NCBI RefSeq assembly: GCF_020400825.1
Contig: NZ_JAINVH010000034.1
Span: 25,216 to 89,215, forward strand
DNA length: 64,000 nucleotides
Origin: Streptomyces sp. HPF1205
GTDB taxonomy: Bacteria > Actinomycetota > Actinomycetes > Streptomycetales > Streptomycetaceae
Direction of reading: 5' to 3'
The notes under the pieces are model-generated. The model was given only the letters and a program-made list of their open reading frames with translations, was not told the DNA's origin and did no database searches. The first letter of the stretch is position 1. Each line of letters begins with the position of its first letter. This document shows positions 26,960-34,957 of this stretch, one piece after another. The position numbers and the translations under genes were made by a program.

Positions 26960-27412
26960 TCACGGCCGCGCGGCCGCCCGCAGCGCGACCTTGCGGATGA
27001 AGGCCCGGGCGCGGCGGCCGCCCCCGAGGGCGTAGACCCGCTGGGCCGGCCGCAGGGCGGCGGGACGCGCGGCGCCGAGTACGGCGAACCGCGTGCCGTC
27101 GCCCTCCGGTACGGCCGCCATGCCGCCCACCACGAGGCGGGACTGCATCAGGCACCAGCCGGGGGCGAGCCGCACGTCGAAGCCGGTGCGCAGGCCGAGC
27201 GGGCCCACCGCCAGCGCGTGCTTGCGATCGGCGTCGCCCGGCGGGACGCGGAACTCGCGCAGCAGCGGCACGAGGTGCGGCAGCTCGCCCGCCAGGTCCG
27301 ACGCGACCGCCCACACCTTCTCGTACGGCAGCTCCAGGCGCTGCTCCGCGTACAGGGTGGTGTGCAGTCCGGCCGCGATCAGCCGCAGCCTGGCCACCGT
27401 ATCGACGTTCAT
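26960..27412 (-). CDS. SRPBCC/START-like protein encoded with an ECF sigma factor
   Basis: 150 residues from the ATG at 27412, which overlaps the sigma factor's stop as ATGA (translational coupling); a GTG at 27421 is an alternative. TTLYAEQRLELPYEKVWAVASDLAGELPHLVPLL looks like the start of an SRPBCC ligand-binding fold, and the C-terminus is Ala/Arg-rich. There is no membrane span or zinc motif, so it is not an ordinary anti-sigma factor. It may bind a small lipid or ligand linked to the sigma factor's stimulus; that is inference. Confidence 0.6.
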   Translation of the reverse strand: MNVDTVARLRLIAAGLHTTLYAEQRLELPYEKVWAVASDLAGELPHLVPLLREFRVPPGDADRKHALAVGPLGLRTGFDVRLAPGWCLMQSRLVVGGMAAVPEGDGTRFAVLGAARPAALRPAQRVYALGGGRRARAFIRKVALRAAARP

Positions 27413-27954
27413 TGCCGCCACGCCTTCCGAAAGGCCGAACGGGCGCGGTGCAGCCGGGACTTGACCGTGCCCGGCGGGACGCCCAGAACCTCGGCCGCGC
27501 TCGCCTCGTCGAGCCCTTCGAGCTCGCGCAGGACCAGGACGGCGCGGTGCCGGGCGGGCATCCGCGCCAGGACGTCCCGTACCTGCGCCGGCAGTTCGCC
27601 GTCACCGGCGTCGGCGAGACCGCGCAGCCGGGCGGCCTCGCCGGGGTCGACGGACCGCTCGGCGGCCGTCCGCCGTGCCACCCGCACCGCTTCCCGCACG
27701 GTGAGGGTGCGCGCCCAGGCGTAGAACGCCCGCGGATCCCGCAGTCCCCGCAGGCCCACGAAGATCGCGGTGAGGGCTTCCTGGACGGCGTCCTCCGCGT
27801 CCGACAGGGCGATGGGCCGGCACAGCCGGGTCACGTACGGGGTCACCGCGGCCAGCACCTCGTCCATCGCCAGCGCGTCGCCCGCCCGTGCCGCCCGCAC
27901 CAGTGGGGCCAACGCGTCCCATGGCGGCCGGTGTTCTCCCGCGGAGCCGTCCAT
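27409..27954 (-). CDS. ECF-type RNA polymerase sigma factor
   Basis: 181 residues. Region 2 is LAPLVRAARAGDALAMDEVLAAV to AEDAVQEALTAIFVGL. Region 4 is LARMPARHRAVLVLRELEGL with AAEVLGVPPGTVKSRLHRARSAFRKAW. The usual region-4 helix-turn-helix is intact. It is translationally coupled to the SRPBCC-like protein. No membrane anti-sigma partner is encoded beside it. Confidence 0.9.
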   Translation of the reverse strand: MDGSAGEHRPPWDALAPLVRAARAGDALAMDEVLAAVTPYVTRLCRPIALSDAEDAVQEALTAIFVGLRGLRDPRAFYAWARTLTVREAVRVARRTAAERSVDPGEAARLRGLADAGDGELPAQVRDVLARMPARHRAVLVLRELEGLDEASAAEVLGVPPGTVKSRLHRARSAFRKAWRQ

Positions 27955-28008
27955 CTCCGGGAGACTACCGCCGCGATCCCGGCCGCCGCGCCGGAACCCG
28001 GGGAGCCG

Positions 28009-28839
28009 TCAGCGGAATTCGGCGGCGTGGGCGGTGGCCCACTCGCGGAAGGTGCGCGGGGGCCGGCCGGTGAGGTCCTCGACGGTGGGCAGGACCGGGG
28101 CGTCGTCGAACTCGCCGTCGGCGAAGAAGCGGAAGAAGGCGTCGACGTACGGAGCGGGCATGGTGGCGCTCATCTCGGCGCGGGCCTCGTCGTCCGGCCG
28201 GCCCTCGAAGCGCAGTGGCAGGCCGAGGACGTCGGCCAGGACCGCGGCGCGCTCCTCGGGGAGCAGGGCCTCGGGGCCGCTGAGGGAGTACGCCTGCCCG
28301 TAGTGCTCGGGGCGGCCCAGGACCGCCGCCGCGACGGCCGCGATGTCGTACGGGTCGATGACCGCGATCGGCACCCCGGCGAAGGGCTCGCGGATGACGT
28401 CGCCCGCGTGGATCTGCTCGCGCCACTGGAACGTGTTGGACATGAACCCGCTCGGCCGCAGCACCGTCCACCCGGTGCCGGAGGCGCGCACGGCGGCCTC
28501 GGAGTCCAGGTGCATCCGCACCACCGCGTTGTCCGGCTTCCCGCCGACCACCGAGCGCGACGTCAGCAGCACCACGTGCGCGACCCCGGCCTCCCGTACC
28601 CGCTCCAGCAGGCCGGGCATGTCGGCGAAGCCGGGCAGCAGGAAGACACCGGTGACGCCCTCAAGCGCCGGACCGAGGCCGTCCGGCCGGTTCAGGTCCC
28701 CGGCCACCACCTCCACCCCGGCCGGGGCGGCGTACCGCTGCGGCTCGCGGACCATCGCCCGCGCCGGCCGCCCCTCCTCGGCGAGCCGCCGCACCAGTTC
28801 GCCCCCGACGTGCCCCGAGGCCCCCGTCACCAAGATCAT
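28009..28839 (-). CDS. NmrA-like NAD(P)-binding protein
   Basis: 276 residues. The N-terminus MILVTGASGHVGGELVRRL is an atypical-SDR dinucleotide site. VEVVAGDLNRPDGL and VVLLTSRSVVG follow, then WTVLRPSGFMSN. The C-terminal half carries YSLSGPEALLPEERAAVLAD, typical of the NmrA/quinone-oxidoreductase-2 group. Proteins of this type act as NAD(P)H oxidoreductases or redox sensors. It reads alone, away from the M20 hydrolase gene. Confidence 0.85.
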   Translation of the reverse strand: MILVTGASGHVGGELVRRLAEEGRPARAMVREPQRYAAPAGVEVVAGDLNRPDGLGPALEGVTGVFLLPGFADMPGLLERVREAGVAHVVLLTSRSVVGGKPDNAVVRMHLDSEAAVRASGTGWTVLRPSGFMSNTFQWREQIHAGDVIREPFAGVPIAVIDPYDIAAVAAAVLGRPEHYGQAYSLSGPEALLPEERAAVLADVLGLPLRFEGRPDDEARAEMSATMPAPYVDAFFRFFADGEFDDAPVLPTVEDLTGRPPRTFREWATAHAAEFR

Positions 28840-29263
28840 CGCTCTGCCCTTCGCCGATCTGCCGACCCGTCAGCCCATCCTGGCCCGATCCTGCCTCCTG
28901 CCGCGGAGGACGGCCACCGACTTAACCGGTTGCGCGACCGGGCGCGGCGCGCTCCTGGAAGCGCCGGGGCCGCGCCGCCCGCCGCGGAAATCCGTTACGG
29001 GCAGCCGCCGGGCCGCCGGCAGGGGCGGTAAGGCAGGGGGCGGAACAGGGGTCCCGCCCGGGCTCCGCCATGGGAGGCTGAGGGGCGCCACGGGGGCCGC
29101 AGGACACGATCACTCGGTCGCCGGGGCTCGCGGGAGCGTGTCCGTCCGGCGACGTCCGGTAGTCTGATCAACTCCCGAGGATGATCCCGTACGCGCCGAT
29201 CGGGCAGCTCCCACGGAATCCGCGGCACCGCATTTTTTCGTGATCAGGCAAGAGGAGCCGATC
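28840..29263. other. 424-bp divergent intergenic region
   Basis: No supported gene lies here. The left part is very GC-rich. The right part (29160-29262) is AT-richer and holds TGATCA twice (about 29167 and 29241), a T-run at about 29233-29238 and the AGAGGAG ribosome site (29251-29257) of the M20 hydrolase gene. This is its likely promoter region; no -35/-10 pair stands out. Confidence 0.45.
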
Positions 29264-30592
29264 GTGGGGCATACGCTGACTGAGGTGAACGACTCCCCTG
29301 AAGCGCCGTCCGAGACGTCCGGCCAGGCCAGAGGGGCTGCCGGGGCGTTCGCGGCAACCCCTGCGCCTGCTCCCGCCGCCGCTGACGGCGCCGCTCCCGC
29401 AGCTCTCGCCGGTGCCCCCGTACCCGGCGAATCCCTGCTCCCCGAGGACCTGCGCGCCGAGCTGACCGAGTTCCGGCGCGACCTGCACCGCAACCCCGAG
29501 CTGGGCCGGCAGGAGTTCCGCACCACCCAGCGGGTCAAGGAGCGGCTGGAGCGCGAGGGGCTCAGCCCGCGGGTGCTGCCCGCCGGGACCGGCCTGGTCT
29601 GCGACATCGGTCCGCAGGACGCGACGCGGGGACGCCTGGCGCTGCGCGCCGACCTGGACGCGCTGCCGGTCCCGGACACCAAGGACGTGCCGTACCGCTC
29701 AAGCGTCGAGGGCCGGGCGCACGCCTGCGGGCACGACGCGCACACCACCATCGTGCTGGGCACGGGCATCGTGCTGGCCCGGCTGGCGAAGGAGGGCCGG
29801 CTCAAGCGGCCGGTCCGCCTGGTGTTCCAGTCGGCGGAGGAGGTCATGCCGGGCGGCGCGCTGGACGCGGTCAAGGCGGGCGTCCTGGAGGGCGTCGAGC
29901 GGATCCTCGCGCTGCACTGCGACCCCAAGACCGAGGTCGGCCGGATCGGGCTGCGCCCGGGCCCCATCACCTCGGCCGCGGACAAGATCAAGCTGTCCCT
30001 GGACGGGCCCGGCGGCCACAGCGCCCGCCCGCACCTGACCACGGACCTGGTGATGGCCGCCGCGAAGCTGGCCACCGAGCTGCCGGCCGCGCTGACCCGC
30101 CGGGTGGACCCGCGGGCCGGGCTGAGCATCGTGTGGGGCCGCATCCAGGCCGGCCACGCGGCCAACGTCATCCCCCAGCACGCCGAGCTGGAGGGCACCG
30201 TCCGCTGCCTGGAGCTGGCCGCATGGCACGACGCGCCAGACCTGGTGCACGAGGTCATCGACCAGGTCGCGTCGATCTACCGCGCCAAGTGCGAGATCAC
30301 GTACCAGCGCGGGGTGCCCCCGGTGGTGAACGAGGCGGAGTCCGTCGAGCTGCTGCGGGACGCGATGACGGCGCGATTCGGTGCGCATACCGTGGAGGAC
30401 ACCGAGCAGAGCCTGGGCGGCGAGGACTTCTCGTGGTATCTGGAACGGGTACCGGGCGCGCTCGCGCGGCTCGGTGTGCGTACGGTCGGCGATACGACGA
30501 AGAGGGACCTGCATCAGGGTGACTTCGACCTGGACGAGGGCGCGCTCGCGGTCGGCGTGGAGCTTTTCGCCACGGCGGCGCTGCTGTCGTGA
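29264..30592 (+). CDS. M20-family amidohydrolase (carboxypeptidase/aminoacylase-like)
   Basis: 442 residues from the GTG at 29264 (AGAGGAG 6 nt upstream), preferred to the GTG at 29240. After an Ala/Pro-rich leader of about 55 residues comes the M20D fold: FRRDLHRNPELGRQEF, LALRADLDALPV, AHACGHDAHTTI (metal site), FQSAEEVMPGGALD (catalytic acid) and LGGEDFSWYLERVPG. It hydrolyses N-acyl or amide-linked small substrates. It lies upstream of the nucleoside importer and may be an independent gene; a link to nucleosides is not evident. Confidence 0.88.
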   Translation: MGHTLTEVNDSPEAPSETSGQARGAAGAFAATPAPAPAAADGAAPAALAGAPVPGESLLPEDLRAELTEFRRDLHRNPELGRQEFRTTQRVKERLEREGLSPRVLPAGTGLVCDIGPQDATRGRLALRADLDALPVPDTKDVPYRSSVEGRAHACGHDAHTTIVLGTGIVLARLAKEGRLKRPVRLVFQSAEEVMPGGALDAVKAGVLEGVERILALHCDPKTEVGRIGLRPGPITSAADKIKLSLDGPGGHSARPHLTTDLVMAAAKLATELPAALTRRVDPRAGLSIVWGRIQAGHAANVIPQHAELEGTVRCLELAAWHDAPDLVHEVIDQVASIYRAKCEITYQRGVPPVVNEAESVELLRDAMTARFGAHTVEDTEQSLGGEDFSWYLERVPGALARLGVRTVGDTTKRDLHQGDFDLDEGALAVGVELFATAALLS

Positions 30593-30820
30593 CCAGGGCG
30601 GCCGCCCGCCGGGGACGGTCCCCCGCGACCCCGGCGCCGCCCGCGGCCCCGGGCGTGGTCACAGCTCCGGCTCAGGCTCCGGCCCCGGCTGCGCCCGCTG
30701 CCCCGTCCGCGGGCGCCCCCGTCCCGTGCTGACGGCGCGTGAGCCCTCGGCCACGCCCCCTTCACCTGGCCGAAATGCGTCGATCCGATAACGGGTCTTC
30801 ATTCCGCCTTTACCTGACAT

Positions 30821-30845
30821 CTACGCGCGTTAAGCTCCGAGCTTA
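30821..30845. promoter_or_regulatory. variant CTACGCGCGT operator with adjoining palindrome before bmpA
   Basis: CTACGCGCGT at 30821-30830 matches the first ten bases of the CTACGCGCGTAG palindrome found upstream of four other nucleoside genes. It runs straight into TAAGCTCCGAGCTTA (30831-30845), a perfect 6-bp inverted repeat with a CCG spacer. Both are 43-67 bp upstream of the bmpA start. I infer binding of the nucleoside regulator, perhaps with a second factor. Confidence 0.65.
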
Positions 30846-30887
30846 GCCAGCGCCGGACGGGGCGCTTCCAACTGAAGGGGAACCCTC

Positions 30888-31922
30888 TTGCGCCGGGTAT
30901 CCAAGATCGCAGCGGCGGGTGTGGTGTCCGCGGCCCTCGCGCTGACCGCTACTGCTTGTGGCAGCAGTTCCACGTCCAGCAGCAGTGACGGTGGGAAGAA
31001 GGGCGTCGGCATGGCGTACGACGTCGGCGGCCGCGGCGACCACTCCTTCAACGACTCCGCGGCCCGCGGCCTCGACAAGGCCGACAAGCAGTTCGGCCTG
31101 AAGTCCAAGGAACTCACCGCGAGCAACGGCGAGACCGAGTCCGACCGTGAGCAGCGGCTCGACTCGCTGGCCGCCGCGGGCTACAACCCGGTCGTCGCGG
31201 TCGGCTTCACCTACGGCGACGCCGTGACCAAGATCTCCAAGAAGTACCCGAAGACGACGTTCGGCATCGTCGACTCGGTGGTGCCCGGCAGCAACGTCGA
31301 CAGCATGACGTTCGCCACCGAGCAGAGCTCGTACCTCGCGGGTGTGGCCGCGGCGCTGAAGAGCAAGTCCGGCAAGGTCGGCTTCATCGGCGGCGTGCAC
31401 AACCCGCTGATCGGCACGTTCCAGGCCGGCTTCGACCAGGGCGTGCACGACACCAAGCCGTCCGTGAAGGTCACCGACCAGTACCTGTACGAGACGGACA
31501 CCAAGGGCTTCAACGACCCGACCACGGCGCAGAGCAAGGCCCAGGGCATGCTCGACCAGGGCATCGACGTGATCTACACCGCGGCCGGCCTGTCCGGTGA
31601 CGGCTCGATCCAGGCGGTGGCGGGCAAGGCCGGCGCGTGGGCGATAGGCGTGGACTCCGACCAGTACCAGGACCCGGCGCTGGCGAAGTACAAGGACCAC
31701 ATCCTCACCTCCGCGATCAAGAACGTGGACGTGGCGACGTTCGACCTGATCCAGGCCGTCCACGACGGCAAGTCGAAGACCGGCACCAACACGTACACGC
31801 TGGCCAACGGCGGTGTGTCGCTGGCCACCTCGGGCGGTTTCCTCGGCGACGTCCAGTCGCAGATCGACGCGGCCAAGCAGAAGATCGTCTCCGGTCAGAT
31901 CAAGGTCAAGAGCGCGCCGTGA
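30888..31922 (+). CDS. BmpA-family nucleoside-binding lipoprotein
   Basis: 344 residues, TTG start at 30888 with GAAGGGG 7 nt upstream. A lipoprotein signal ends in the lipobox LTATAC at residue about 24, followed by a Ser-rich linker. The binding domain has GMAYDVGGRGDHSFNDSAARGL and VGFIGGVHNPLIGTFQAGFDQG, typical of Bmp/PnrA purine-nucleoside receptors. It delivers nucleosides to the ABC transporter encoded by the next three genes. A strong hairpin separates it from the ATPase gene, so it is probably made in excess, as usual for binding proteins. Confidence 0.93.
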   Translation: MRRVSKIAAAGVVSAALALTATACGSSSTSSSSDGGKKGVGMAYDVGGRGDHSFNDSAARGLDKADKQFGLKSKELTASNGETESDREQRLDSLAAAGYNPVVAVGFTYGDAVTKISKKYPKTTFGIVDSVVPGSNVDSMTFATEQSSYLAGVAAALKSKSGKVGFIGGVHNPLIGTFQAGFDQGVHDTKPSVKVTDQYLYETDTKGFNDPTTAQSKAQGMLDQGIDVIYTAAGLSGDGSIQAVAGKAGAWAIGVDSDQYQDPALAKYKDHILTSAIKNVDVATFDLIQAVHDGKSKTGTNTYTLANGGVSLATSGGFLGDVQSQIDAAKQKIVSGQIKVKSAP

Positions 31923-31942
31923 CCCCTCGCGGGTGAACGGTC

Positions 31943-31997
31943 GTGATCGTGAGGCTCGGTGGGGGTACGTGAGCTGCCCCCGCCGAGCCTCGATCAC
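31943..31997 (+). terminator. long hairpin between bmpA and the ABC ATPase gene
   Basis: The left arm begins GTGATCG at 31943 and continues GAGGCTCGGTGGGGG (31951-31965). The right arm is CCCCCGCCGAGCCTC ending in GATCAC at 31997. The stem is about 21 bp with a 2-nt bulge and one G-T pair, and the loop is about 12 nt. It lies 20 bp past the bmpA stop and upstream of the operator at 32020, so it likely terminates or attenuates bmpA transcription. Confidence 0.75.
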
Positions 31998-32019
31998 TGT
32001 CCGGTCACCGGACGGAACA

Positions 32020-32031
32020 CTACGCGCGTAG
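32020..32031. promoter_or_regulatory. CTACGCGCGTAG operator of the nucleoside ABC transporter
   Basis: This is a perfect 12-bp palindrome, 144 bp upstream of the proposed ATPase start and just downstream of the bmpA terminator. It implies a second, separately regulated promoter for the transporter-cdd genes. Confidence 0.75.
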
Positions 32032-32174
32032 AGCCAACTTTCCGCGATACGTTCACCCTCGTCCGTCCGTCCGATCCCCTCGCCACCCCGGGCCCGGGCC
32101 CGAGCCCAGCCGGGCCCCGGGCCCTGGGCACGAGCCCCGAACCACCCGAGCCTTTCCCCCGAGGAGAGTGCGCC

Positions 32175-33845
32175 ATCAACGCGTCCACGAGTCCACCCGC
32201 GTCCGCCGGCGCGCCGACCGGTGCGCCCGCCGTCGAGCTGCGCGGCATCACCAAACGGTTCCCCGGCGTCGTCGCCAACCACGACATCGACATCACCGTG
32301 CGCGCCGGCACGGTGCACGCCCTCGTGGGCGAGAACGGCGCCGGCAAGTCCACCCTGATGAAGATCCTCTACGGCATGCAGAAGCCGGACGAGGGCACCA
32401 TCGCGATCAACGGCGAGCAGGTCGTGCTGCACGACCCGGGCGACGCCATCGCCCGCGGCATCGGCATGGTGCACCAGCACTTCATGCTCGCCGACAACCT
32501 CACCGTGCTGGAGAACGTCGTCCTGGGCAGCGAGAAGCTGTACGGGATCGGCGGCCGGGCGAAGGCCAGGATCCGCGAGATCTCCGAGGCGTACGGCCTC
32601 GGCGTCAAGCCCGACGCGCTGGTGGAGGACCTGGGCGTCGCCGACCGGCAGCGGGTGGAGATCCTCAAGGTCCTCTACCGCGGCGCGCGCATCCTCATCC
32701 TGGACGAGCCCACGGCCGTCCTGGTGCCGCAGGAGGTGGACGCGCTCTTCGAGAACCTGCGCGGCCTGAAGTCCGAGGGCCTGACCGTCATCTTCATCTC
32801 GCACAAGCTGGGCGAGGTGCTCTCGGTCGCCGACGAGATCACCGTCATCCGGCGCGGCACCACCGTCGGCAGCGCCGACCCCGCGTCCACCACCACCAAG
32901 CAGCTGGCCGAGCTGATGGTCGGCAGCGAGCTGCCGTCGCCCGAGACCCGCGAGTCCACGGTCACCACCGAGGCGATGCTCACCGTCGAGGGCCTGCGGC
33001 TGGCCGCCGTGGACGCCGAGGGCGTCGAGCGCGTCCTGCTGGACGACATAGGCTTCACCATCCACAAGGGCGAGGTGCTGGGCATCGCCGGTGTGGAGGG
33101 CAACGGCCAGGCCGAACTCGTCGAGGCGATCATGGGCATGCGCGCCTTGGACGGCGGCTCCGTGGTCCTGGACGGCCGGGACATCTCGCGCGTCCCCACC
33201 CGGCGGCGGCGCGAGGACGGCATCGGCTACATCCCCGAGGACCGCCACCGGCACGGCCTGCTGCTGGAGGCGCCGCTGTGGGAGAACCGCATCCTCGGCC
33301 ACGTCACCGAGCGCCCCAACAGCAAGGGCTTCCTGATCGACCCGGGCGCCGCCCGCCGGGACACCGAGCGGATCGTCGCGGAGTACGACGTCCGCACCCC
33401 CGGCATCGAGGTCACCGCGGCCTCGCTGTCCGGCGGCAACCAGCAGAAGCTCATCGTCGGCCGTGAGATGAGCCACCTGCCCAAGCTGCTGATCGCCGCG
33501 CACCCCACGCGCGGCGTGGACGTCGGCGCCCAGGCCCAGATCTGGGACCAGATCCGCGAGGCGCGCCGCGAGGGGCTGGCCGTCCTGCTGATCTCCGCGG
33601 ACCTGGACGAGCTGATCGGCCTGTCCGACACGCTGCGGGTGATGTACCGCGGCCGGCTGGTCGCCGACGCCGACCCGGCGACCATCACCCCGGAGGAACT
33701 GGGCTCGGCGATGACCGGTGCCGCCACGGGCCACCTCCAGGCTCCGGCCGGCGCCCCCGGGAAGTCCCTCGGGACCACCGCGGCCCCGGGCCCGGGCGCC
33801 GCGCCGGGCGACCTCGCGTACGAGTCGGGGGGAGAGGACCGATGA
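32175..33845 (+). CDS. nucleoside ABC transporter ATPase (two ABC domains)
   Basis: About 556 residues. Domain 1 has Walker A GENGAGKST, the Q-loop segment GMVHQHFMLADNL, a signature-like LGVADRQRVEIL, and Walker B LILDEPTAVLVPQE. Domain 2 has a degenerate Walker A (GVEGNGQAE), LSGGNQQK and LLIAAHPTRGVD, as in MglA/RbsA/BmpA-partner ATPases. No ATG, GTG or TTG lies in frame near the domain start. GAGGAG at 32161-32166 is 8 nt from an ATC codon at 32175, which I take as a non-standard start. The only upstream option, GTG 31959, is inside the bmpA hairpin. It overlaps the permease gene by ATGA. Confidence 0.88.
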   Translation: MNASTSPPASAGAPTGAPAVELRGITKRFPGVVANHDIDITVRAGTVHALVGENGAGKSTLMKILYGMQKPDEGTIAINGEQVVLHDPGDAIARGIGMVHQHFMLADNLTVLENVVLGSEKLYGIGGRAKARIREISEAYGLGVKPDALVEDLGVADRQRVEILKVLYRGARILILDEPTAVLVPQEVDALFENLRGLKSEGLTVIFISHKLGEVLSVADEITVIRRGTTVGSADPASTTTKQLAELMVGSELPSPETRESTVTTEAMLTVEGLRLAAVDAEGVERVLLDDIGFTIHKGEVLGIAGVEGNGQAELVEAIMGMRALDGGSVVLDGRDISRVPTRRRREDGIGYIPEDRHRHGLLLEAPLWENRILGHVTERPNSKGFLIDPGAARRDTERIVAEYDVRTPGIEVTAASLSGGNQQKLIVGREMSHLPKLLIAAHPTRGVDVGAQAQIWDQIREARREGLAVLLISADLDELIGLSDTLRVMYRGRLVADADPATITPEELGSAMTGAATGHLQAPAGAPGKSLGTTAAPGPGAAPGDLAYESGGEDR

Positions 33846-34957
33846 AGAAGTTCGACAAGGAGCGCGCGCTCCTGGCGATCGCCGCGCCCGTGCTGGCCGT
33901 GATAGGCGCGCTGGTGGTCACCTCGCTGGTGCTGCTGGCGACCGGCAAGGAACCGTTCAACGCGTTCCACGTGATGATCAGTTACGGCGACAAGACCAAC
34001 AGCCAGGTCTACATCCTCAACAAGGCGACGACGTACTACCTGGCGGGTCTCGCGGTGGCGATCGGCTTCCGGATGAACCTGTTCAACATCGGTGTGGACG
34101 GCCAGTACCGGCTCGCCGCGTTCTTCGCGGCCGCGGTCGGCGGCGCCATGTCGATCCCCGGCGTGATCCAGATCCCCGTCGTCATCCTCACCGCCATGGC
34201 GGTCGGCGCGCTCTGGGCGGCCATCGCCGGTGTGCTGCGGGTCACCCGCGGGGTGAGCGAGGTCATCTCCACGATCATGCTCAACTCGATCGCGGGCATC
34301 GTCATCGGCTACTTCCTGCAGGACGGCCGGCTCGGCGTGCTCGACAAGAACGCCAACATGGTCTCCACCAAGCCGATCCCGTCCGGCAGCCACCTGTTCA
34401 ACTTCTCCACCAACGGCGGCGCGGTCGACGGCTTCATCGTGTTCGCCGTCGTGGCCGGGGCGCTGTACTGGTTCGTGCTGAACCGCACCCGCTTCGGTTT
34501 CGACCTGCGTACGGTGGGCCGCTCGGAGTCCGCCGCCGAGGCCAGTGGCGTGAGCGTCAAGCGGATGATCGTCACCAGCATGCTGATCTCCGGCGCGATG
34601 GCCGGCCTGGTCGGCATGCCCACGCTGCTCAACGAGTCGTACCAGTACAGCACCGACTTCCCGGTCGGCATCGGCTTCACCGGCATCGCGGTGGCCCTGC
34701 TCGGCCGCAACAACCCGATCGGCATCGCGGTCGGCGCGCTGCTGTGGGCGTTCCTCGACCGGGCCGCCAACGGCCTGGAGTTCGAGGGCTACGACCTGGA
34801 GCTGGTCGGCGTGATCCAGGGTGTCATCGTCCTCGCGGTCGTCATCGCGTACGAACTCGTGCGCCGGTACGGCCTGACCCGCCAGCAGCGCCAGGTCGGC
34901 GCGGAACTCGCGGCGGCCGCCGCTTCCGGTTCTGACAAGCAGGAGGTGACGGCGTGA
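33842..34957 (+). CDS. nucleoside ABC transporter permease 1
   Basis: 371 residues with about eight to ten hydrophobic spans. The family segment GFRMNLFNIGVDGQYRLAA is near residue 75, and GVSEVISTIMLNSIAG, GFTGIAVALLGRNNPIGI and the cytosolic basic C-terminus fit BPD_transp_2 permeases of Bmp-type systems. The ATG overlaps the ATPase stop (ATGA), and its stop overlaps the next permease's GTG. It forms the channel together with permease 2. Confidence 0.93.
   Translation: MKKFDKERALLAIAAPVLAVIGALVVTSLVLLATGKEPFNAFHVMISYGDKTNSQVYILNKATTYYLAGLAVAIGFRMNLFNIGVDGQYRLAAFFAAAVGGAMSIPGVIQIPVVILTAMAVGALWAAIAGVLRVTRGVSEVISTIMLNSIAGIVIGYFLQDGRLGVLDKNANMVSTKPIPSGSHLFNFSTNGGAVDGFIVFAVVAGALYWFVLNRTRFGFDLRTVGRSESAAEASGVSVKRMIVTSMLISGAMAGLVGMPTLLNESYQYSTDFPVGIGFTGIAVALLGRNNPIGIAVGALLWAFLDRAANGLEFEGYDLELVGVIQGVIVLAVVIAYELVRRYGLTRQQRQVGAELAAAAASGSDKQEVTA

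Noticed and set aside
31959..32174. GTG at 31959 as start of the ABC ATPase
   Set aside because: It lies inside the bmpA hairpin and upstream of the operator. The extra 72 residues are low-complexity and unlike the family.
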